From Janthinobacterium sp. ROICE36 (lineage in GTDB: Bacteria > Pseudomonadota > Gammaproteobacteria > Burkholderiales > Burkholderiaceae_D), in assembly GCF_002869965.1 (NCBI RefSeq), contig NZ_PEBS01000029.1, positions 1 through 64,000 of the forward strand: 64,000 bases of DNA, read 5' to 3'. Positions within the stretch are counted from its first letter, which is position 1. Every line of letters begins with the position of its first letter. The notes beneath the pieces were generated by a model. It worked only from the letters and a program-made list of their open reading frames with translations, searched no databases and was not told the origin of the DNA. The position numbers were made by a program, and so were the translations under genes. This document shows, in pieces, positions 42,527-51,068 of the stretch.

Positions 42527-43768
42527 TTAGTACAGCAATTCGTTAAACGGGATAAAGCGCAACATGTCGCCGCGCGCAATCGACAGCCCAGGCGGACAGT
42601 CGATCAAGCCATCGCCCCACACGGTGGACGTCAGCACGCCCGAGCTCTGATTGGCGAATAGTTCCAGCTCACCGTCGTCATTGACCTTGGCGCGCAAAAA
42701 CTCGTTGCGCTTGTCCGCCTTCAGGCGCTCAAACGCGGCTGGCAGCTTGTAGCTGCGCGGCGCCAGATTTCCCGCCACGCCTTGCAGTCGCAGGATGAAC
42801 GGGCGCACGAACAGCAAGAACGTGACAAAGCTCGACACGGGATTGCCGGGCAAGCCGACAAAAAACGCATCCTGCACTTCGCCAAACGCCAGCGGTTTGC
42901 CCGGCTTGACGGCGATCTGCCACATGTTCAGCCGCCCTTCCGCTTCCACGGCCGGCTTGATATGGTCTTCCTCGCCCACGGACACGCCGCCCGAGGTGAT
43001 GATCAAATCATTGCCCTGGGCCGCCTGGCGCAGCACGGCTTTTGTCGCTTCCAGGCTGTCGGGCACGATGCCCAGGTCCGTGATGTCGCAGCCGAGGTTT
43101 TCCAACAGACCGCGCAGGGTAAAACGGTTCGAGTTGTAGACGGCGCCCGGCGCCAGAGGTTCACCGGGCATGGCCAGCTCGTCACCCGTGAAAAACACGG
43201 CCACGCGCAGCTTGCGCAGCACGGGCACTTGCGCCAGGCCCACCGAGGCGGCCAGGCCCATTTCCTGGCTGCGCAGGCGCCGGCCCGCGCCCAGGATCTC
43301 GCCGCCGGCGCGGATATCCTCGCCCTGGCGGCGCACCCACTCGCCCGCATGCGGCACGTGATTCACCGTCACCACGCCGTCCGTCGCCGTGCACTGCTCC
43401 TGCATCACCACGCAATCGGCGCCGTCGGGGATCAAGGCGCCGGTAAAGATGCGCGCCGCCGTCCCCGGTTGCAGGGGCTGGCCCACGTGGCCGGCCGCGA
43501 TACGCTGCGACACGGGCAAGCTGGCCGCGCCGCTGGCGCAATCGCGCGCGCACACGGCGTAGCCATCCATCTGCGTGTTGTCGCGCTCTGGCACGTTCAG
43601 GGTCGACGTTTGCGCGGCCGCCAGCACGCGGCCGTTGGCACGCATGGTCTCAATGTGCTCCACCTCGGTCACGGGGCGCGCCGCGCCCAGCATGAAGGCT
43701 TGCGCCTCGGCCACCGACAGCATGGGTTTGCGTGGTGCCGCCGGATCGCTCATTACAGGCCCGCTCAT
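42527..43768 (-). CDS. moeA: Molybdopterin molybdenumtransferase MoeA
   Basis: Inserts molybdenum into adenylated molybdopterin. The 413-residue protein has the family start region (LSVAEAQAFMLGAARPV), VPERDNTQMDGYAV, the MPT-binding fold VAVFFTGDELAMPG, DLIITSGGVSVGEEDHIK and a C-terminal beta domain ending RFIPFNELLY. The ATG at 43768 shares one base with the thrC stop (TGATG), indicating translational coupling; a second ATG is at 43753. Codes with thrC and moaD in one operon. Confidence 0.96.
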   Translation of the reverse strand: MSGPVMSDPAAPRKPMLSVAEAQAFMLGAARPVTEVEHIETMRANGRVLAAAQTSTLNVPERDNTQMDGYAVCARDCASGAASLPVSQRIAAGHVGQPLQPGTAARIFTGALIPDGADCVVMQEQCTATDGVVTVNHVPHAGEWVRRQGEDIRAGGEILGAGRRLRSQEMGLAASVGLAQVPVLRKLRVAVFFTGDELAMPGEPLAPGAVYNSNRFTLRGLLENLGCDITDLGIVPDSLEATKAVLRQAAQGNDLIITSGGVSVGEEDHIKPAVEAEGRLNMWQIAVKPGKPLAFGEVQDAFFVGLPGNPVSSFVTFLLFVRPFILRLQGVAGNLAPRSYKLPAAFERLKADKRNEFLRAKVNDDGELELFANQSSGVLTSTVWGDGLIDCPPGLSIARGDMLRFIPFNELLY

Positions 43769-45264
43769 CACAAGCCCGTATTGGCGGCGATATACGCCTT
43801 CATCTTTTCCACGTCGGCATCCATCACGACGAACTTTTGCGGCAAGTCTTCGATGTTTTCGAAACCGGCCGGGCGCTCGGCGTCCACGCCCAGCGCATCC
43901 AGGATGGTTTCGTTGAACTTGGCTGCCAGCGCCGTTTCCAGCACGATCATCGGCACATTCGGCTCCAGGTGTTCGCGCGCCACCTTGATGCCGTCGGCCG
44001 TGTGCGTGTCGATGGTGATGCCGTAATCATCGGCCACGTCGCGGATGGTGTCGAGGCGGTCCTGGTGCGTGGATTTGCCCGACTTGAAGCCATACTTGGC
44101 CACCAGTTTGAACTCGTCGCCGTCGCTGCCCGGCTTGCCGGACAAGTCGAAGCCGCCATGCGTTTCCACTTTGGTAAATAGCGCACGCACACGGTCGCTG
44201 TCGCGGCCCACCAGGTCGTAGACGAAGCGCTCGAAATTCGACGCTTTCGAGATATCCATCGACGGGCTGCTCGTATGGTAGGTCTCGGCCGACTTGCGCA
44301 CGCGGTACACGCCCGTGCGGAAGAATTCGTCGAGCACGTCATTTTCATTCGTCGCCGCCACCAGTGTCGAGATGGGCAAGCCCATCATGCGGGCGATATG
44401 GCCGGCGCAGATATTGCCAAAGTTGCCCGACGGCACCGTGAACGACACTTTTTGCTCGTTGCTGGTGGTGGCTGCCAGGTAGCCGCGGAAGTAATACACG
44501 ACTTGCGCCACGACGCGCGCCCAGTTGATGGAGTTGACGGTGCCGATCTTCTGTTTCGCCTTGAACGGCAAGTCGTTCGACACGGCTTTCACCATGTCCT
44601 GGCAGTCGTCGAACACGCCTTCGACGGCGATGTTAACAATGTTCGGGTCTTGCAGGCTGAACATCTGCGCCGTCTGGAAGGCGCTCATTTTCTTGTGTGG
44701 CGAGAGCATGAAGACGCGGATGCCCTTCTTGCCGCGCATCGCGTATTCGGCCGCACTGCCCGTGTCGCCCGAGGTAGCGCCGAAGATATTGAGTTCGGCG
44801 CCCGTCTTGGCCAGCGTATATTCGAACAGGTTGCCCAGCAGCTGCATGGCCATGTCCTTGAAGGCCAGGGTCGGGCCGTTCGACAGCGCCTGCAGCATCA
44901 GGGTGGTCGATCCGCCCTTGACGAGGTTTTCTTCGAGCACGCGCAGCGGCGTGATGTCGGCCGCGTTTTCGCCGGCGCGGGCGTTCTTGTAGACTGCCTT
45001 GGTATAGGTTTTCGCCGTCAATGCCTTCAGGTCCGCGGCCGGGATATCGGTGGCGAACTTCTTCAGGATTTCGAATGCCAGGTCGGCATACGACAATGTG
45101 CGCCAGGCGTTGAGCTCGGCACCAGTGACTTGCGGGTAATGTTCTGGGAGATACAGTCCGCCATCGGGGGCCAGGCCGCCCAGAAGGATGTCGGAGAATT
45201 GCTGCAAAGATGACTGTTGCGACTGCAATGGCGCTGTATCAGCGCGGGTAGACACGTAATGCAT
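43768..45264 (-). CDS. thrC: Threonine synthase
   Basis: The last step of threonine synthesis, from O-phosphohomoserine, PLP-dependent. The 498-residue length and features are those of the long bacterial form: start MHYVSTRADTAPL, PLP lysine in GPTLAFKDMAMQLLG, phosphate loop in VPSGNFGNICAG, and GATSGDTGSAAEYA. It heads the thrC-moeA-moaD unit. The gene for homoserine dehydrogenase, often upstream, is not here; the upstream gene is divergent. Confidence 0.97.
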   Translation of the reverse strand: MHYVSTRADTAPLQSQQSSLQQFSDILLGGLAPDGGLYLPEHYPQVTGAELNAWRTLSYADLAFEILKKFATDIPAADLKALTAKTYTKAVYKNARAGENAADITPLRVLEENLVKGGSTTLMLQALSNGPTLAFKDMAMQLLGNLFEYTLAKTGAELNIFGATSGDTGSAAEYAMRGKKGIRVFMLSPHKKMSAFQTAQMFSLQDPNIVNIAVEGVFDDCQDMVKAVSNDLPFKAKQKIGTVNSINWARVVAQVVYYFRGYLAATTSNEQKVSFTVPSGNFGNICAGHIARMMGLPISTLVAATNENDVLDEFFRTGVYRVRKSAETYHTSSPSMDISKASNFERFVYDLVGRDSDRVRALFTKVETHGGFDLSGKPGSDGDEFKLVAKYGFKSGKSTHQDRLDTIRDVADDYGITIDTHTADGIKVAREHLEPNVPMIVLETALAAKFNETILDALGVDAERPAGFENIEDLPQKFVVMDADVEKMKAYIAANTGL

Positions 45265-45551
45265 AGATTTGAAGAGTCCAGTTGAGCTGAGAGCGGTTGA
45301 TCATGAATGGCAGCGGATATTATAGTGCCAGCCGCTCCCCAAGGCGAATCACATGCGTACGCAGCGGGCCCGGCCCCCGCGCCTGTTGTCAAACAGCAGC
45401 GCCTGGCAGAGCTGAAACCATTGCACTTTGGCATTTTTTTATGGTGAGATCAACGCCCCTCGTCAAGGTGCGTCCGCAGACTGGCGTGCGCGCCTGATTT
45501 GCGCCACACTGGTACTTGTCGGCCGAATTGCGGCCATTCATGGAACAGGCC

Positions 45552-46292
45552 ATGTCGCTGAGTAAAAAACCGTATCTGCAAAGCGCCACGCTGCGCGCTG
45601 ACGCCGTCGTCGACCTGGATCACTATCCGTTCACCATCCCCGCCATCCGCGACTTCGTGCACATGGACTTCCACCGCGACGTGACGTTTTTCGTGGGCGA
45701 GAATGGCAGCGGCAAGTCGACCATGCTCGAAGCGCTGGCCGTAGGACTGGGTTTCGGTAAGGATGGCGGCACGCGCAATGTGCGCATTGCCCTGCCGTCG
45801 GACGAGGAATCGGGCTTGCATGCGCATTTGCGCCTGAGCAAGAGCTACAAGAAACCCGATGACAGCTATTTTTTGCGGGCCGAGAGCTTTTTCAATGTCG
45901 CCACCTACATGGACGACATGCCCGAATACCTGGGCAGCTATGGCGGCAAGTCGCTGCACGCGCAATCGCACGGCGAAGCGTTCATGGCGACCCTGATCAA
46001 CAAGCTGCGCGGCAAAGGCTTGTATCTGCTGGACGAACCCGAGGCGGCGCTGTCGCCCAGCCGCCAGCTGGCGGCCCTGTCGGTGATCCACCAGCTGGTG
46101 CAGGACGACTCGCAGCTGATCATCGCCACCCACTCGCCCATCCTGCTGGCCTACCCGAACGCGAAAATCCTGATGTTTACGGGCGGTGGCATCCACGAAG
46201 TGGCGTATGAAGACACGGAACACTACGCCGTGACGCGCGATTTCCTGAATAATTATCCTCGAAGGCTGGAACAGCTGTTTGAGGAGGAGTGA
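45552..46292 (+). CDS. Stand-alone ABC-type/AAA ATPase (predicted ATPase)
   Basis: A 246-residue cytosolic ATPase. Walker A is VGENGSGKSTMLEALAV and Walker B with the signature-like part is GLYLLDEPEAALSPSRQL, with an IATHSPILLAYP switch. The layout resembles the YbbA-unrelated COG3910-type predicted ATPases that have no membrane partner. There is no transporter gene nearby. I use ATG 45552 (MSLSKKPYLQ); ATG 45540 is an option. Its function is unknown to me; roles in DNA or phage defence have been proposed for distant relatives, but nothing here supports one. Confidence 0.85.
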   Translation: MSLSKKPYLQSATLRADAVVDLDHYPFTIPAIRDFVHMDFHRDVTFFVGENGSGKSTMLEALAVGLGFGKDGGTRNVRIALPSDEESGLHAHLRLSKSYKKPDDSYFLRAESFFNVATYMDDMPEYLGSYGGKSLHAQSHGEAFMATLINKLRGKGLYLLDEPEAALSPSRQLAALSVIHQLVQDDSQLIIATHSPILLAYPNAKILMFTGGGIHEVAYEDTEHYAVTRDFLNNYPRRLEQLFEEE

Positions 46293-46317
46293 GGTGTTGG
46301 CTTGCTGCTTTGGTGAT

Positions 46318-46412
46318 GTCGGCTTACGCCCTGCGGGCTAATCCGACCTACGCCGACCTACGCCGACCGTTGCATAGCGTAGGTCGGATTAGCGCTGCGC
46401 GCGTAATCCGAC
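46318..46412. repeat. Paired extragenic palindromic repeat (REP/MITE-like)
   Basis: Two 35-base arms (46318-46352 and 46378-46412) are inverted copies differing at only a few bases; each contains ctaatccgacctacg or its complement cgtaggtcggattag. The 25-base centre includes extra copies of acctacgccg. A worn single arm is found at 8701-8717. The structure could fold in RNA and end or stabilise transcripts of the neighbouring convergent genes. Confidence 0.85.
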
Positions 46413-46427
46413 AACACCACCGGCGCA

Positions 46428-47840
46428 TCAGCAAGCGGCGTGGTTCACCGTGATCACGTGGACCGCCAACCCGCCCAGCGACGTTTCCTTGTACTTGTCC
46501 TGCATGTCCGCGCCCGTCTGGCGCATGGTTTCGATGACTTCATCGAGGCTGACGAAATGCGTGCCGTCGCCTTTCAGCGCCAGCGAGGCGGCCGTAATGG
46601 CTTTCACGGCGCCCATGCCATTGCGCTCGATGCAGGGGATCTGCACCAGGCCGCCGATGGGGTCGCACGTCATGCCCAGGTGGTGCTCGATGCCGATTTC
46701 GGCCGCGTTCTCGATCTGTTCATTCGTGCCGCCCAGGGCGGCCACCAGGCCGGCCGCCGCCATGGCGCACGCCACGCCCACTTCGCCCTGGCAACCCACT
46801 TCGGCGCCCGAGATCGAGGCATTGCGCTTGCACAACATGCCGATGGCGGCTGCAGTCAACATGAAGCGACGCACGCCGCCCACGGGGTCGCTGGGGCGGC
46901 AATCCTGCGCGTAGTAGCGCAACACGGCCGGGATGATGCCGGCGGCGCCGTTGGTCGGCGCCGTCACCACGCGCCCGCCGGCCGCGTTTTCTTCGTTGAC
47001 GGCCATCGCGTACAGGCTGACCAGGTGCACGGCGTCGTGCGGCAAGTCGTTGGCGCGGTTGTCCGACGCCTTCGCCTCCTGCGCCAGACGCCATAATTTG
47101 GCGGCGCGGCGCTTGACGTTCAAGCCGCCTGGCAGGTTGCCCGTCGTTTCCAGGCCATGCGCAATGCAGTCGCGCATGACCTGCCAGATGCGGTCCAGGC
47201 CTTCGTTCAATTCAGCGTCGCTGCGCTTGACGCACTCGTTCGCACGCAGCATTTCCGGGATCGACAAACCGCTTTCCACGCCGTGCGCCAGCAACTGCTC
47301 CATGGTGTCGAAGGGGAAGACGACACGCGCGCTGGCGCCCGATTCCACGGCAGCCTCCGACTGCGCCGAGGTTTGAGCTTCTCCGGCTTCACGGATAAAA
47401 CCGCCGCCTATCGAGTAATACACCTTGTCGACGCGGCTGCCGTCCGCCAGTTTCAGGGTAAAGCGCATGCCGTTAGGGTGTTCGGGCAGGGATTCGCTTT
47501 TGTGCCAGAGCAAGCCCGTGGCGGCCGTAAACGGCACCACGTGCGTGCCCAGCAACGCGATTTCACCGGCCGCCTCGATGGCGGCCAGCTTGCTGTCGAC
47601 GGCATCGGGCGCCACGTGCTGCGGGGTTTCGCCCATCAGGCCCAGAATGACGGCCTTGTCCGTGGCATGGCCCACGCCCGTCAGCGCCAGCGAGCCATAC
47701 AGGGCCGCCTCGACGCCCACTACCTGGTCCAGCGGACCGTATTCGACCAGAAAACGCCGCGCCGCTGCCATTGGCCCCACCGTATGGGAACTCGACGGCC
47801 CGATGCCGATCTTGAACAGGTCAAATACGCTCATATCCAT
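46428..47840 (-). CDS. sdaA: L-serine ammonia-lyase (iron-sulfur, single chain)
   Basis: Converts L-serine to pyruvate and ammonia using a [4Fe-4S] cluster. The 470-residue chain has the start MSVFDLFKIGIGPSSSHTVG, the cluster cysteines in IGMLCKRNAS, EVGCQGEVG and GMTCDPIGG, and the C-terminal cysteine close to the end (NHAAC), which in relatives caps the cluster. It lies 48 bases after the threonine dehydrogenase gene, as last gene of kbl-tdh-sdaA. Confidence 0.96.
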   Translation of the reverse strand: MDMSVFDLFKIGIGPSSSHTVGPMAAARRFLVEYGPLDQVVGVEAALYGSLALTGVGHATDKAVILGLMGETPQHVAPDAVDSKLAAIEAAGEIALLGTHVVPFTAATGLLWHKSESLPEHPNGMRFTLKLADGSRVDKVYYSIGGGFIREAGEAQTSAQSEAAVESGASARVVFPFDTMEQLLAHGVESGLSIPEMLRANECVKRSDAELNEGLDRIWQVMRDCIAHGLETTGNLPGGLNVKRRAAKLWRLAQEAKASDNRANDLPHDAVHLVSLYAMAVNEENAAGGRVVTAPTNGAAGIIPAVLRYYAQDCRPSDPVGGVRRFMLTAAAIGMLCKRNASISGAEVGCQGEVGVACAMAAAGLVAALGGTNEQIENAAEIGIEHHLGMTCDPIGGLVQIPCIERNGMGAVKAITAASLALKGDGTHFVSLDEVIETMRQTGADMQDKYKETSLGGLAVHVITVNHAAC

Positions 47841-47888
47841 GTAGTGTCTCTTTATATTAGTATGTTTTTAGGAATGCTGGTGTGGGAC

Positions 47889-48854
47889 TCAGGCTGCCTT
47901 GGCCGCCGGCCCCGCGTCGACATTGGCCAGCATGTCCGTGACCATCTGCTCGACGCCGATCTGCGCCTTCCAGCCCCAGTCCGCGCTGGCCTTGCTGTCG
48001 TCCAGGCTTTGCGGCCAGCTGTCGGCGATGGCCTGGCGGCTGTCCGGCTTGTAGCTGATCTTGAAGTCCGGCACCATGTGCACGATGGCTTTGGCCAGTT
48101 GCTCCGGGTTGAACGACACGCCGGCCACATTGTAGGACGAACGGATCTTGATCTGCGCCACGGGCGCGTCCATCAGTTCGATGGTGGCGCGAATCGCGTC
48201 GGGCATGTAAATCATCGGCAAGGTGGTGTTCGCATCGAGGAAGCAATCATAGCGCTCGCCGCGCAAGGCCGCATGGAAGATGGCGATGGCGTAATCGGTG
48301 GTGCCGCCGCCCGGAGGCGATTTGTAGCTGATGATGCCCGGGTAGCGGATGCTGCGCACGTCCACGCCATACTTGTTGAAGTAATACTCGCACAGGCGCT
48401 CGCCGGCCAGCTTGCTGATGCCGTACATCGAGGTCGGGTCCATCACCGTCATTTGCGGGGTGTTTACTTGCGGCGTGTTCGGGCCGAAGGCGGCGATCGA
48501 CGATGGCCAGAAGATGCGCAAAGGTTTGCCCGCTAGGCCCCGCTCGCGCGCCAGTTCCAGGATATTCAGCAAGCCATCCATGTTCAGGCTCCACGCCTTC
48601 AAGGGTGCCGCCTCGCCCGTGGCCGACAGCATGGCCGCCAGCTGGTACACCTGGGTGATGTTCTCGTCGGCGATAATCTTCGCCAGGCCGTCCTTGTCCA
48701 GCACGTTCAGCTGCGCGTAGCGCTTGGCCTGATACAGATTATTCGTGCCAATATCGCTGGCGATGACGTTGTCCGCGCCGTGCTGCTGCGCCAGTGCGCC
48801 CACCAACTCACTACCGATTTGGCCGTTTGCGCCAATGACTAAGATGCGTTCCAT
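47889..48854 (-). CDS. L-threonine 3-dehydrogenase, SDR/epimerase type
   Basis: Oxidises L-threonine to 2-amino-3-ketobutyrate with NAD+. The 321-residue protein is an extended short-chain dehydrogenase: the fingerprint is ILVIGANGQIGSELVGALA, and the catalytic Tyr-Lys pair is in SMYGISKLAGE. This is the GalE-like form, not the zinc-dependent Tdh of E. coli. The assignment rests on similarity to archaeal/animal-type TDH and on the adjacent kbl, 20 bases upstream. Confidence 0.92.
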   Translation of the reverse strand: MERILVIGANGQIGSELVGALAQQHGADNVIASDIGTNNLYQAKRYAQLNVLDKDGLAKIIADENITQVYQLAAMLSATGEAAPLKAWSLNMDGLLNILELARERGLAGKPLRIFWPSSIAAFGPNTPQVNTPQMTVMDPTSMYGISKLAGERLCEYYFNKYGVDVRSIRYPGIISYKSPPGGGTTDYAIAIFHAALRGERYDCFLDANTTLPMIYMPDAIRATIELMDAPVAQIKIRSSYNVAGVSFNPEQLAKAIVHMVPDFKISYKPDSRQAIADSWPQSLDDSKASADWGWKAQIGVEQMVTDMLANVDAGPAAKAA

Positions 48855-48874
48855 GCTATTTTCCTGAATTCTTA

Positions 48875-50101
48875 TTAGTTAGTAGTAGTGGCAGTGGTCA
48901 GCAGACCGAGTTCCTTGCCGGCCTGCTCGAAGGCGGCCAGCACCTGCACCAGTTGTTCGCGCGTATGCGCGGCCGACAGCTGCACGCGCACGCGGGCCTG
49001 GCCCATCGGCACGACCGGGTAGAAAAAGCCCGTCACCAGCACGCCCAGTTCATACAGGCGGGCGGCGAATTGTTGCGCCACGGGGGCGTCGAACAGCATC
49101 ACCGGGACAACAGGGTGCGTGCCAGGCTTGATGGTAAAGCCGATGCGTTCGATTTCGCTGCGGAAGAAGGCCGTGTTTTCATGCAGGCGGTCGCGCAGTT
49201 CCGTCGACTTGGCCAGGCGGGCCAAAACCGACAGCGAAGCACCGGCAATCGATGGCGCCAGGGTGTTCGAGAACAGATAAGGGCGCGATTTCTGGCGCAG
49301 GGTGTCGATGACTTCCTTGCGCGCCGAGGTGAAACCGCCCATGGCGCCGCCCAGGGCCTTGCCCAGGGTGCCCGTGATGATGTCGATGCGGCCCATCACA
49401 TTGTGGTGTTCGTGCGTGCCGCGGCCCGTTGCGCCCATGAAGCCGGATGCGTGGCATTCGTCGATCATCACCAGCGCGCCGTATTGGTCGGCCAGGTCGC
49501 AGATCTTGTCGAGTTGCGCAATCGTGCCATCCATCGAGAATACGCCGTCCGTGACGATGACTTTATGGCGCTTGCCGGCTGCAACGGCCGCTTTCAGCTG
49601 CACTTCCAGGTCGGCCATGTCGTTGTGCGCATAGCGGTAGCGGCCAGCCTTGCACAGGCGGATGCCGTCGATGATGGAAGCGTGGTTCAGCGCGTCCGAG
49701 ATGATGGCGTCGTTTTCATCGAACAGGGGCTCGAACACGCCGCCGTTGGCGTCGAAGGCAGCCGCGTACAGAATCGTGTCCTCGGTGCCCAGGAAACTGG
49801 AGATGGCCTGCTCCAATTCCTTGTGCACGGTTTGCGTGCCGCAGATGAAGCGCACGGACGACAGGCCGTAGCCGTATTTTTGCGTGGCAGCGATCGACGC
49901 TTCCTGCGTCTGCAGGTCGCCGGACAGGCCCAGGTAGTTATTCGCACACATATTGATCAGGGTACGGCCATCGTCGCACACCACTTCAGCGCCCTGGCGC
50001 GAGGCGATCACGCGCTCGGACTTGTACAAGCCCTGCTGGCGCAGTTGATCGAGATTCTGTTGCAGACCGCTGAAAAAGGTGTTCTTCGCTTGTTCGCTCA
50101 T
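48875..50101 (-). CDS. kbl: Glycine C-acetyltransferase (2-amino-3-ketobutyrate CoA ligase)
   Basis: Cleaves 2-amino-3-ketobutyrate with CoA into glycine and acetyl-CoA, PLP-dependent. The 408-residue protein starts MSEQAKNTFFSGLQQNLDQL (ATG 50101, AAGGATC before it), has MCANNYLGLSG, DECHASGFMGATGRG, and the PLP lysine in TGTLGKALGGAMGG. It is the first gene of the kbl-tdh-sdaA unit and divergent from an XRE-cupin regulator. Confidence 0.97.
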   Translation of the reverse strand: MSEQAKNTFFSGLQQNLDQLRQQGLYKSERVIASRQGAEVVCDDGRTLINMCANNYLGLSGDLQTQEASIAATQKYGYGLSSVRFICGTQTVHKELEQAISSFLGTEDTILYAAAFDANGGVFEPLFDENDAIISDALNHASIIDGIRLCKAGRYRYAHNDMADLEVQLKAAVAAGKRHKVIVTDGVFSMDGTIAQLDKICDLADQYGALVMIDECHASGFMGATGRGTHEHHNVMGRIDIITGTLGKALGGAMGGFTSARKEVIDTLRQKSRPYLFSNTLAPSIAGASLSVLARLAKSTELRDRLHENTAFFRSEIERIGFTIKPGTHPVVPVMLFDAPVAQQFAARLYELGVLVTGFFYPVVPMGQARVRVQLSAAHTREQLVQVLAAFEQAGKELGLLTTATTTN

Positions 50102-50267
50102 GATGATCCTTGTGTGTCCCTGTTGTATGGATGGTATCCGGGTGACCTCAGCCGCCATAGGGGAGCAGCCGCTTGACCGGTGCGCGCAGTATGCTGTACC
50201 GTGAAGCGCTGTTTGAAGTCTACACGTTTCCGTGTTTTTCCTCAAAATCCATTATGTCGAACTGAAA

Positions 50268-50281
50268 TTCAATATAGTGGA
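50268..50281. promoter_or_regulatory. Candidate operator between kbl and the XRE-cupin gene
   Basis: ttcaatatagtgga is an imperfect inverted repeat (ttca...tgga around atatag) in the 219-bp divergent gap, about 40 bases before the regulator start. Helix-turn-helix dimers of this class bind such short dyads. Assignment is positional only. Confidence 0.3.
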
Positions 50282-50320
50282 TATTACCCAAGCCTATTGA
50301 ACTTTGCAAGCCACCTGCCG

Positions 50321-50896
50321 ATGAAAACCAGCGTTTCGACCAATTCCCCCCCTGAAGTGGGTGCCACCCTGCAAAGGCTGCGCCTGGCGCGCGGCCTGAC
50401 ACTGGAGGATTTGTCGCGCATTGCGGGCGTATCGAAGTCCATGCTGTCGCAAATCGAGCGCGAAAAAGCCAATCCCACGATCGCCATCACGTGGCGCCTG
50501 GCCAACGCCCTCGGCGTGCAGATCGGCGAATTGCTCTCCAGCGCGGAAAAAGCCGTGGAAACCATCCGCATCACGGACGCCCACGAAACGCCCACCCTGC
50601 CCGGCGACCATGCGGGCTATGTGCTGCGCATCCTGGGGCCGATGGAACTGGCGGGCAAATATGAATGGTATGAAGTGACGCTGGCGCCGGGCGGCGAACT
50701 GGCGTCGCAGCCGCACGACCCGGGCACGACCGAGCATTTGACGGTCATCCACGGCAACCTGGAGCTGGAAGTGGGCACGGCAAAGAAAAAGGTCAAGAAT
50801 GGCGGCACGGCACGCTATCCGGCGGACCAGCCGCATACGATACGCAATCTTGGCAAAACCGAAGGAAAAGCTTTGCTGGTGGTGATCCACAGATAA
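50321..50896 (+). CDS. XRE-family transcriptional regulator with cupin sensor
   Basis: A 191-residue regulator. Residues 14-70 form a Cro/CI-type helix-turn-helix (LRLARGLTLEDLSRIAGVSKSMLSQIEREK). Residues 105-190 form a cupin barrel (VTLAPGGELASQPHDPGTTE, HTIRNLGKTEGKALLVV) that probably senses a small molecule, likely an amino acid given the context. It is divergent from kbl-tdh-sdaA and is the obvious candidate regulator of threonine/serine breakdown. The start at 50321 gives the normal length for the family. Confidence 0.9.
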   Translation: MKTSVSTNSPPEVGATLQRLRLARGLTLEDLSRIAGVSKSMLSQIEREKANPTIAITWRLANALGVQIGELLSSAEKAVETIRITDAHETPTLPGDHAGYVLRILGPMELAGKYEWYEVTLAPGGELASQPHDPGTTEHLTVIHGNLELEVGTAKKKVKNGGTARYPADQPHTIRNLGKTEGKALLVVIHR

Positions 50897-50919
50897 GCAT
50901 CGCCAGCGGTGCGCAATAT

Positions 50920-50953
50920 GTCTATATGCCTATGCTAAGATTTTAGAATAGAC
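50920..50953. promoter_or_regulatory. Nested inverted repeat upstream of the STM4015-4011 operon
   Basis: gtctat (50920-50925) pairs with atagac (50948-50953), and inside lies ctaa-gatt-ttag. It overlaps a possible -10 (tagaat, 50944-50949). It lies about 115 bases before the first gene of the operon and just after the XRE gene, so it could be an operator, a promoter or a weak hairpin. Confidence 0.3.
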
Positions 50954-51068
50954 AAGATTTCCAGGCCTGGATGTCTTCGCAGAGCGTCGCGGCACCTCCC
51001 GGCTCGTCCCAGCTCCGCCACACCGCGCACAGCATCCAGGCCTCAACCGCTTACACGGAGCCCCTGCG

